Assembly: GCA_034437455.1 (NCBI GenBank)
Contig: DAOTUB010000241.1
Coordinates: forward strand, 1-19,000
Source: DAOTUB01 sp034437455
GTDB lineage: Bacteria; Chloroflexota; Anaerolineae; B4-G1
DNA length: 19,000 nucleotides
Direction: 5' to 3'
The translations under genes were made by a program, and so were the position numbers. The notes below the pieces were generated by a model. The model was given only the letters and a program-made list of their open reading frames with translations, made no database searches and had not been told where the DNA came from. Positions 13,423-19,000 of this stretch are shown one piece after another (positions within the stretch are counted from its first letter, which is position 1; each line of letters opens with the position of its first letter).

Positions 13423-14607
13423 TCAACGCTTCTCGTTGGCAACACTCCACACAATTTCAGCCACGCGCCGGGCAGCATTGGGTTGGCCTAACGCCTGGGC
13501 ATGGACAGTCATCTGGGCTAGCGAGGAATTGTCCGGAGATAGCAGATTTCGCACCGCTACCGCTGCTCGCCTGGGAGTTGGAGCCCAGACTCCGGCGCCG
13601 GCCTGTACGACGTACTCCACGTTGGGGCGTTCCTGGCCCGGTAATGCGCCGCTTAGCACGATCGGCAGTCCCATCACCAGCGCTTCGCTGATGGTGCTAG
13701 GGCCGGCCTTGGTCACCAGCAGGTCAGCCGCCCGCATCCATTCGTGCATATTCTGCACAAAGCCCTTCACTTGCACGGGCAGAGGCCACGTCGTAGCGGT
13801 CAGTCTGGCCTGTAGCTGTTCGTTGCGCCCGGCGATCATCACCAACTGGGCCTGCACACCGCTGGCTGCTACCGTCTTGCACAGGCGGTAGAATGGCCCC
13901 ATACCTTCTGCCCCGCCTACCAGGAGCACCACCGGCAGATCCGGCTCTAGTCCCAATTTTCGTCGCACGGCGAGGGGATTTTTTCGTGTGATTGCAGCGA
14001 AGCGGGGGTTCACTGGCAACCCAGTTACCTGGATGCGCTCGGCAGGCAGCCCACAGGCAAGCGCCCCTCGACGGGCGCCTTCGGTGGGTACGAGATAGCG
14101 ACTTCCCCCTGGCTCGAACCAGAAAGGATGTCCCGCGATCAAGTCAGTCATCAGTGTGACCAGGGGCGTGTGGGCATTGATGTTGTCCAGACCTCGTAGA
14201 ATGGGAGCATTGAAGAGCGGGTGGCAACAGACGACGACGTCGGCTGGATGGTCGCGCAGGAGCTCTATGAACATAGCACGGGCCAGCAGCCACCAGCCTT
14301 TATTGAGCACCATGACTCGGCGTTGTCCATTGGATAGATGCCAGGCGATGGCCCAGGGCTTGCCTTTCAGTCGGACCAGATAGGTGTAGATACTGCCCAA
14401 CCGATCGAGGGGCCAGGGCGCGTACTCGGCCAAAGGATCTATGAACGCGATCTGGGCTGCCTCGCCGTAGCGGTCTTGGAGGGCTTCGGCTACTGCGGAG
14501 GCTGCGCTGCGGTGCCCGCCGCCCGTATCAGAGAACAAAATGAGCAGTCGTCTAGCGCGCCGGCGATGTCCTGCGCGCGAACCGGGGTTCGTCGCCGAAG
14601 GAATCAT
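13423..14607 (-). CDS. MGDG-synthase/UgtP-like glycosyltransferase (GT28)
   Basis: Probable membrane-surface glycosyltransferase that adds a hexose from a nucleotide sugar to diacylglycerol, making glycolipid, by analogy with MGDG synthase and UgtP. The 394 residues begin at ATG 14607 behind GGAGGAG; an in-frame ATG at 14619 is less well placed. The N-terminal domain has FSDTGGGHRSAA (25-36), the hallmark of this family including H32. It continues with CCHPLFNAP and a basic N-terminus suited to membrane contact. The C-terminal domain has LLVGGAEGMGP, VKGFVQNMHEWM and KAGPSTISEAL (300-310), which binds the nucleotide sugar. It is the last gene of a five-gene minus-strand operon and is followed by a terminator. 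The sugar and exact acceptor are not predictable. Confidence 0.87.
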   Translation of the reverse strand: MIPSATNPGSRAGHRRRARRLLILFSDTGGGHRSAASAVAEALQDRYGEAAQIAFIDPLAEYAPWPLDRLGSIYTYLVRLKGKPWAIAWHLSNGQRRVMVLNKGWWLLARAMFIELLRDHPADVVVCCHPLFNAPILRGLDNINAHTPLVTLMTDLIAGHPFWFEPGGSRYLVPTEGARRGALACGLPAERIQVTGLPVNPRFAAITRKNPLAVRRKLGLEPDLPVVLLVGGAEGMGPFYRLCKTVAASGVQAQLVMIAGRNEQLQARLTATTWPLPVQVKGFVQNMHEWMRAADLLVTKAGPSTISEALVMGLPIVLSGALPGQERPNVEYVVQAGAGVWAPTPRRAAVAVRNLLSPDNSSLAQMTVHAQALGQPNAARRVAEIVWSVANEKR

Positions 14608-14806
14608 CGTCTCCTCCATTCAACAATGCTTTGACTTGTTTCTCAAACTTGCTGCGCGGGAGCATCACGGACCGGCCACAGGTGAGACAGCGGATGCCAA
14701 TGTCAGCGCCCGTTCGGGTCACTTCCCATTCGTATCCTCCGCAAGGGTGAGGTTTTCGCAGGCGCACCCTGTCGCCGACGTGTACTTCAAGTGGTACGTT
14801 GCGCAT
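14552..14806 (-). CDS. DUF951 family protein
   Basis: Small protein of 84 residues of unknown function. The core VGDRVRLRKPHPCGGYEWEV and TRTGADIGIRCLTCG is the DUF951 signature. C22, C40 and C43 could bind zinc, and the basic surface suggests nucleic-acid contact, but no role is established. The usual family member ends soon after FEKQVKALL. Here about 20 residues (DDDSFGDEPRF and onwards) follow and overlap the start of the glycosyltransferase gene by 56 bases. It starts three bases after the stop of the gene upstream and lacks a clear ribosome-binding site, so translation probably depends on reinitiation. Confidence 0.9.
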   Translation of the reverse strand: MRNVPLEVHVGDRVRLRKPHPCGGYEWEVTRTGADIGIRCLTCGRSVMLPRSKFEKQVKALLNGGDDDSFGDEPRFARRTSPAR

Positions 14807-14809
14807 TGG

Positions 14810-15748
14810 CTATTCAGGCACGACGTTGATCGTGACAGGCAAGGTGACTTTCTCACCTCCCGTCGCGGTCGGCACGCGCCCGGTGGTCGGATCGTATAGA
14901 CCCACCGAGATGGTCGCCGGTCCCACATAGTCGAGATGCTCTGCCGCGAACGTCATCAGGTGGGGATCCACAATCGTCTCACCGGCGATCCAGCTTGTGG
15001 TCGGGCGAGTTCCGTTGGCGGGAACACCGTCGTGCTGCGCGATGAGACGAACCTCGCCTGAGGCCGACAAGAGATGGGTGAATACCATATAGTCCATCGG
15101 ACTGGTTCCCTCCAGCGCTTGCCATTCGAGGGTCAGCAAAAGACGCTCTGACGTGGTGATATCCGTGGCCGATAGACTGTAACGGGCCAGTGTGGCAAAA
15201 TCTCCGAAACGGATCTGTATCTCGTCCGAAACAGCGGTCTCCGATACCTCGGTTGGGGTGGGAGTTTCCGCCGGTTCCGGTGTAGACGTCGTTGTTGCCT
15301 CCGACGCGAGAGGCTGATTCGGCCCCGACGTAGGAGAAGAGACGGGATTGGGGACAGTCGTAGCGGGCAGTGTAGAAGTTAGCGCCAGGGATTCGGTCGG
15401 TGCCAGGCTATCTTCTGTAGAGGTCGCCGCTGCTACGGGAGTGAGCGGTTCCACGCCAGCTCTCGGCGTGGCCGTCGGAGAGGACATTGCCAGATTGTAG
15501 AAGGGCAAATCAGGCAAGATAAGCGTCATGCTGACAAAGATCGCTGCGCTAATAGCGATAAATACGACCACCATGGCCCAGGCTTGTATGACTCGCTCGC
15601 CCGCCGCTTCCCGCTCGAGCGTGAACATGGCGAGGTTCCGTTCCCTGTGAGCGGTCAACGCGCGAATTATATAGATGATGGCGCCGATAGCACACCCAGC
15701 GTAGAGAACCCAGGCATACTCTACCAAACGCTGGAAAAGAACCCTCAT
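14810..15748 (-). CDS. Membrane-anchored protein with Thr/Pro-rich linker and C-terminal beta domain
   Basis: Uncharacterised protein of 312 residues. Two hydrophobic segments lie near the N-terminus (about 11-30 and 54-78), separated by a short charged loop. A low-complexity linker rich in Thr, Pro, Ser and Ala follows (about 88-172). A beta-rich C-terminal domain (about 176-312) contains VFTHLLSASGEV, TSWIAGETIVDPH and ISVGLYDPTTGR. This domain is recognisably the same as the C-terminal domain of the two GT39 proteins at 7351-11498. It probably sits outside the membrane. The gene overlaps the phosphorylase stop by ATGA and is followed after three bases by the DUF951 gene. I do not assign a function; carbohydrate or envelope binding is a guess from context. 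Confidence 0.85.
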   Translation of the reverse strand: MRVLFQRLVEYAWVLYAGCAIGAIIYIIRALTAHRERNLAMFTLEREAAGERVIQAWAMVVVFIAISAAIFVSMTLILPDLPFYNLAMSSPTATPRAGVEPLTPVAAATSTEDSLAPTESLALTSTLPATTVPNPVSSPTSGPNQPLASEATTTSTPEPAETPTPTEVSETAVSDEIQIRFGDFATLARYSLSATDITTSERLLLTLEWQALEGTSPMDYMVFTHLLSASGEVRLIAQHDGVPANGTRPTTSWIAGETIVDPHLMTFAAEHLDYVGPATISVGLYDPTTGRVPTATGGEKVTLPVTINVVPE

Positions 15749-16587
15749 TGTGCTCTTAACACCCCGCGAACGATAGCCTCCAACCGTGGCGCCAGCATTT
15801 GACCGGCCTCCAGCACTTCCTCGTGAGTCGTCTCCGCTGGCGGCGCGCCCTCGACCGGCAGCACGTTGCCGATACCAGAAAGCCCCAGTACCGCCGTGCC
15901 GCCGTGCCGTGCGACGGTGACTTCGGGAACAGTGGACATGCCGACAGCATCGGCTCCAATCGCACGCAGAAATCGCACATCGGCCGGGGTCTCGAAACTC
16001 GGACCGGCCAGGCAGATGTATGCGCCTTCTCGCAATGGCACGTCCGCCTCGGCTGCTGCTTGCTTGGCAAGCGTTCTTAACTGCGCATCATACGCCTCCG
16101 ACATATCGGGGAAGCGCGGCCCGAGATCGTCCAGGTTTGGGCCTCGTAATGGATTCAGCCCCGCCATTCCGATCAGATTGAGGTGGTCAGTGATGAGCAT
16201 GACGTCTCCAGGAAGGAATGTCGGATTGAGGCCGCCGGCAGCGTTGGTGACGATCAGGGTTTCAATGCCCAGAACCTGCATCACGCGCACGGGAAAGGTG
16301 ATCTCTGCCATCGAATAGCCCTCGTAGTAATGCGCCCGTCCTTGCATCACCACCACGGATTGTTCTTCCAACTGTCCGACGACTAGTTGGCCGACGTGTC
16401 CCTCCACAGTCGCCACGGGGAAATGAGGGATATCGCTGTAAGGGATGGTAACACTGTTCTCAATGCTATCAGCCAGCGTGTTGAGTCCAGAGCCGAGGAT
16501 CAGGCCAACCTTTGGCTGGAGTTGAGTCTTTCCTCGTATTGTTGCTACAGCATTCTCAAAGTGCGAGTGTGAGAAAAATTCAGGCAC
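15745..16587 (-). CDS. punA: Purine nucleoside phosphorylase (trimeric type)
   Basis: Cytosolic purine-salvage enzyme that phosphorolyses inosine and guanosine to free base and ribose-1-phosphate. The 280 residues from GTG 16587 follow GGGAGG; a TTG at 16611 overlapping the upstream stop is an alternative giving 288. Numbering nearly follows the human enzyme: S33 (LGSGLN), H64 (VEGHVG), R84-H86-Y88 (GRAHYYEGYS), TNAAGGLNP, E199 (GPSFET), M217 (VGMSTVPEV) and N241. The segment LSGIGNVLP is unusual: the family normally has a Thr or Ser before the base-binding Asn, here Gly240. E199 and N241 suggest 6-oxopurine preference. It lies within the five-gene operon. Confidence 0.93.
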   Translation of the reverse strand: MPEFFSHSHFENAVATIRGKTQLQPKVGLILGSGLNTLADSIENSVTIPYSDIPHFPVATVEGHVGQLVVGQLEEQSVVVMQGRAHYYEGYSMAEITFPVRVMQVLGIETLIVTNAAGGLNPTFLPGDVMLITDHLNLIGMAGLNPLRGPNLDDLGPRFPDMSEAYDAQLRTLAKQAAAEADVPLREGAYICLAGPSFETPADVRFLRAIGADAVGMSTVPEVTVARHGGTAVLGLSGIGNVLPVEGAPPAETTHEEVLEAGQMLAPRLEAIVRGVLRAQ

Positions 16588-16607
16588 GAGCGCCTCCCGC
16601 TGAAATA

Positions 16608-17285
16608 TCAAATCGCATCCAATAACTCTTGTTTCTTCTTCTCGAATTCGACGTCGGTGATGATCTTTTTCTGGCGCAATTCATCCAGTTCGGCGATCAG
16701 TTCAGGGACGTCGCCAGCGCCTGGCGCTTCGGTGCTCAGTACTCGCTTGGCCCGTTCTTCAAGGACATTCAGTCCGGCAAGTCCCGCTTTCTGATCGAGT
16801 AGATCTTTTTTGAACCCGATGGGATCGGCGATGCGGCGAAAGACGTCAATACCACTTTCGGAACCGGAGATGATCTCGAGATCGCCAAACTTGAGCAGAC
16901 GTCCCAGGGCCGATTGCTCCATCACAATGTCGTTGACTTTTTCCAAGGAGGTGTCAGACACCCGCGTGTTGACCGTCCCCGAGATCTGGATGATGCGCCG
17001 GTTGGTGACAATGTACCGCGTGTACCACCATTCTATGAAGCGAAGCAAAAAGTGACCGAGGGGCACAAGCAACAGCAGAAAACCGAACCACGTCCAGGGC
17101 GGTGTCCCGTAGAGGCCACCGCCACTGCGGGGCGGGGAAATAATGACGCCCATCACAGAAAGCCCGATGATGACGATGCTAAGAGCAACGTCGAGCAGGA
17201 TTGTGGCCAGCAGGGTGATCCAGTGATCGCGGGTGGTCCGCACGATCCGTTCGTCGCTTATCAGCAGTTTGTCAACGTAACTCAT
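16608..17285 (-). CDS. bPH2 (YdbS-like) membrane protein with SHOCT domain
   Basis: Integral membrane protein of 225 residues and unknown exact function. After a short N-terminus come two transmembrane helices (about 23-50 and 66-84) joined by the loop PPRSGGGLYGTPP. A bacterial PH domain (about 88-165) follows: TRYIVTNRRIIQISG, SLEKVNDIVMEQS, LGRLLKFGDLEI. The C-terminus (about 194-225) is a SHOCT domain: ELIAELDELRQKKIITDVEFEKK. SHOCT domains are commonly linked to oligomerisation or membrane-associated assemblies. The ATG at 17285 follows GGAGGAGG, and a strong extended -10 lies upstream. It is the first gene of the operon. The inter-helix loop is made by palindromic repeat copy B. Confidence 0.9.
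   Translation of the reverse strand: MSYVDKLLISDERIVRTTRDHWITLLATILLDVALSIVIIGLSVMGVIISPPRSGGGLYGTPPWTWFGFLLLLVPLGHFLLRFIEWWYTRYIVTNRRIIQISGTVNTRVSDTSLEKVNDIVMEQSALGRLLKFGDLEIISGSESGIDVFRRIADPIGFKKDLLDQKAGLAGLNVLEERAKRVLSTEAPGAGDVPELIAELDELRQKKIITDVEFEKKKQELLDAI
17105..17132. repeat. Palindromic repeat copy B, inside the bPH2 gene
   Basis: It matches the reverse complement of copy A (4834-4861) at 24 of 28 positions, and five further bases (CGGTG) match next to it. Its own arms are partly decayed. On the coding strand it gives PRSGGGLYGT between the two transmembrane helices. The same PRSGG string ends the unrelated PIN toxin through copy C. Confidence 0.8.
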
Positions 17286-17317
17286 TCTGCCTCCTCCGAT
17301 GCGTTCAATGCTTGTTC

Positions 17318-17326
17318 ATTATAGCA
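17318..17326 (-). promoter_or_regulatory. Extended -10 promoter of the five-gene operon
   Basis: TGCTATAAT on the minus strand, identical to the extended -10 of the lipoprotein operon, about 33 bases before the bPH2 ATG. The -35 position holds a T-run (TTTTTA), a weak match. Confidence 0.65.
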
Positions 17327-17354
17327 TATTTTGCATAAACTAAAAAATGCGATT

Positions 17355-17370
17355 TCCCGATCGTTCGGGA
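17355..17370 (-). terminator. Possible weak terminator after the fused nucleotidyltransferase-phosphatase
   Basis: TCCCGA (17365-17370 read on the minus strand) pairs with TCGGGA (17355-17360) around a 4-base loop. A six-base T-run follows, but only after about eight bases. It sits directly after the stop at 17376, so an end signal is plausible. Confidence 0.4.
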
Positions 17371-17375
17371 GCGCC

Positions 17376-18797
17376 CTAACGATGCAGTTGAGCCATCCAC
17401 TTCCGCGTCAGTTCTCCGATATCCGCGTAAACCAGGTCTGGTTTTATCGGCGAGGCGGCTACGTCGGCCTCAGTGGAGATCCCCGAAAGGACAAGTACAG
17501 TAGTCAGGCCAATCCGTGCGGCCCCGATGATGTCTGTACCCATCCGGTCTCCTAGCATCGCAGTCGTTGTCGCTCCACTTGTGGGGCAAGTGCCCATCCG
17601 TCGCAGTGCCTCCTCGTACATCTGTGGTTCCGGCTTGCCAACGACGACTGGCGCGACGCCGGTGGTGACCTCCAGCGCCGCCAACTGAGCGCCGTTGCCC
17701 GGTACCGGGCCTTGCTCTGTAGGGTAGTTCACGTCCGGGTTGGTGCCGATGAACCTGGCTCCGTGATGGATAAGCAGCGCGGCAGTCTCAAGTTTATCCC
17801 ACGTCAACTGTTTATCCCAGCCGACGACGACGTAGGCGGCCTCCTTGTCGGTCAACACAAAGTTCTGTTCCTCCAAAGCCTGACGTATCCCATCGCCACC
17901 GATGACGTAAACGCGGGAGCCAGATGGTGCGACATCCGCCAGGTAGGCGGCGGCGACCAGGGCAGAGGTCAGCACGCGCTCAGGCGACACCTCGACGCCG
18001 AAGCGAGCTAGTTTGGCGACGTATTGCTCCGGCGTCCGGCTCGAGTTGTTCGTGGCCAGGATGAAATCAATGTGCTGTTTACGCAGGAAATCGAAGAATG
18101 ACTTCAGGCCGGGCATCGGTTCGCCGCCATGCCACAGTACGCCGTCCACGTCCACGATCAGGTGGGTGATGGATTGGAGGCTGGAGGCCGGACGTCCTTT
18201 GGGCGAGAGCTTGGATGTTTGCAGTTGTTCATAGTCATCCGGGGTGTCTATGTCTGCCAGTACATCGGGGTCGGCCACTTTGACAGTGGCGACCTCTTTC
18301 TCGTAGCGGGTAATCAGACTCCGTCCTCCTTCATCGCCGGCGACGGCGGCCAGATCGGGGAAGAAGCAACGATCGAAGAGAACTGGAGTGCTGCGTCGTC
18401 CGGCGTGCGTGGGATGGACGACGGGAGCGCCGGTTTCCTCGAAGCGGTTCACGATCGCTCGCAGCAGGTCGGGCGTGATCAACGGTTGATCGCATTGCAA
18501 AAAGATCGCCGCGTCGGTCGTGGGCGGGAGTGCGGCGAGTCCCACCTGTACCGAGGTGCTCATCCCTTCCTCCCAGCGCCAGTTCATCACGACATGCACG
18601 GGGCGGTGACCCAGCGCCGCGCGGGCAGCCTCAGCCTGGCAGCCCAGCACGACGATCGCCGGCTCTAGCCCCGCATTCAGCGTCACATCGGCGACGTGAG
18701 CCAAGAGCGGGACGCCGCCCCAGTCGAGCAGTTGTTTGGGCTTGCCGAAACGGGTGGACGCACCAGCGGCGAGGATGACGGCAGCGATCTGTTTCAC
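17376..18797 (-). CDS. MobA/MocA-like nucleotidyltransferase fused to HAD-IIA phosphatase
   Basis: Two-domain protein of 473 residues starting at GTG 18797, 8 bases after AGAGGT. Residues 1-190 form an NTP-transferase like molybdenum-cofactor cytidylyltransferase: LAAGASTRFGKPKQLLDW (9-26), QCDQPLITPD with D103, and ADIDTPDDY. Residues 211-473 form a NagD-type HAD-IIA phosphatase: nucleophile D216 and D218 in DVDGVLWHG, TNNSS (249-253), K388 in GKPEP and GDRMGTD (416-422). The linker (191-210) is polar and partly repeat-derived. Possible roles are cofactor cytidylylation with phosphate removal, or making and recycling a nucleotide-activated sugar; the substrate is not visible. No other molybdenum-cofactor genes are present, so MocA activity is not assumed. 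Confidence 0.88.
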   Translation of the reverse strand: MKQIAAVILAAGASTRFGKPKQLLDWGGVPLLAHVADVTLNAGLEPAIVVLGCQAEAARAALGHRPVHVVMNWRWEEGMSTSVQVGLAALPPTTDAAIFLQCDQPLITPDLLRAIVNRFEETGAPVVHPTHAGRRSTPVLFDRCFFPDLAAVAGDEGGRSLITRYEKEVATVKVADPDVLADIDTPDDYEQLQTSKLSPKGRPASSLQSITHLIVDVDGVLWHGGEPMPGLKSFFDFLRKQHIDFILATNNSSRTPEQYVAKLARFGVEVSPERVLTSALVAAAYLADVAPSGSRVYVIGGDGIRQALEEQNFVLTDKEAAYVVVGWDKQLTWDKLETAALLIHHGARFIGTNPDVNYPTEQGPVPGNGAQLAALEVTTGVAPVVVGKPEPQMYEEALRRMGTCPTSGATTTAMLGDRMGTDIIGAARIGLTTVLVLSGISTEADVAASPIKPDLVYADIGELTRKWMAQLHR

Positions 18798-19000
18798 GAT
18801 GATTTACCTCTGGCTATATGGGTCATTGCCATAACCGTTGAATGTTCGCTTCACCGTTCACGCTTACCTTAAGCCTGGGGTGATGAAAATAGGCTCCGGG
18901 ATGTCTCCTAATTGGTTCCATTTTTGTTCCGCTTTCCGTTCCAGCACTCATCGCGTTTGAGTGCCAAAAGGACGCTGGTCAGATGCCGTTTTGCCATAAA
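18798..19000. other. Non-coding right edge with a CIRCE-like element
   Basis: No gene is visible. The stretch contains the upstream region of the fused gene (no convincing promoter) and the inverted repeat at 18941-18967. A gene on the plus strand probably begins beyond the window. Confidence 0.5.
18941..18967. promoter_or_regulatory. CIRCE-like operator (candidate HrcA site)
   Basis: GCACTC (18944-18949) and GAGTGC (18959-18964) are perfect inverted repeats separated by exactly 9 bases. The known CIRCE operator of HrcA is TTAGCACTC-N9-GAGTGCTAA. This site matches 15 of the 18 defined positions (CCAGCACTC and GAGTGCCAA). HrcA represses groESL, dnaK or related chaperone operons, so a heat-shock gene to the right is the likely target. 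Control of the fused gene on the minus strand is less likely because it is about 145 bases away. Confidence 0.55.

Noticed and set aside
13248..13478. Upstream extension of the antitoxin frame
   Set aside because: It runs through the toxin-antitoxin promoter and into the neighbouring glycosyltransferase end. The ATG at 13247 has a good ribosome-binding site.

Overview
The window looks like chromosomal DNA from a Chloroflexota bacterium, probably Anaerolineae or a relative. This placement is inferred from gene content and style: large multi-pass GT39-type glycosyltransferases with a C-terminal beta domain, a DUF951 protein, a bPH2-SHOCT membrane protein, Thr/Pro-rich linkers, and many palindromic and 7-bp-period repeats inside genes. 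I could not confirm it by database search. There is no rRNA, tRNA, CRISPR array, transposase or phage gene. Coding density is high and no gap without a gene exceeds about 290 bases.

Layout. (1) 1-3560, plus strand: a double hairpin, a promoter, rpsO (S15), a 280-base gap whose second half folds into a long stem-loop in front of pnp, then pnp (PNPase), lepB (signal peptidase I) and a strong terminator. (2) 3602-4252, minus: an orphan NarL-type response regulator. (3) 4541-7227, minus: a lipoprotein solute-binding protein followed closely by a MOFRL-type glycerate kinase with no standard start codon at its ribosome-binding site. (4) 7351-11498, plus: two tandem paralogous GT39-like membrane glycosyltransferases, ATGA-coupled and driven by a good sigma70-type promoter that diverges from the lipoprotein promoter. 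(5) 11504-13247, minus: an AbrB-like/PIN (VapBC-type) toxin-antitoxin pair with its own promoter, then rlmN. (6) 13423-17285, minus: a tightly coupled five-gene operon of bPH2-SHOCT protein, purine nucleoside phosphorylase, a membrane-anchored beta-domain protein, DUF951 and an MGDG-synthase/UgtP-like glycosyltransferase, with a promoter and terminator. (7) 17376-18797, minus: a MobA/MocA-like nucleotidyltransferase fused to a HAD-IIA phosphatase. (8) 18798-19000: no gene, but a CIRCE-like inverted repeat (GCACTC-N9-GAGTGC) that probably serves a gene beyond the right edge.

The most unusual signal is repeat DNA used as coding sequence. A 28-bp palindrome occurs three times (4834-4861, 12570-12597, 17105-17132). 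In the glycerate kinase it gives an apparent 11-residue insertion, in the PIN toxin it gives the last codons and the stop, and in the PH protein it gives an inter-helix loop. Separately, 7-bp-period repeats encode the hydrophobic core of the lipoprotein signal peptide and two transmembrane segments of the second GT39 protein. Because 7 is coprime to 3, such a repeat gives the same cyclic heptapeptide in every frame of that strand. Other points of interest are the pnp leader structure (possible RNase III/PNPase autoregulation), two tandem hairpins with mutually complementary loops upstream of rpsO, and a beta domain shared by three membrane proteins in the window.
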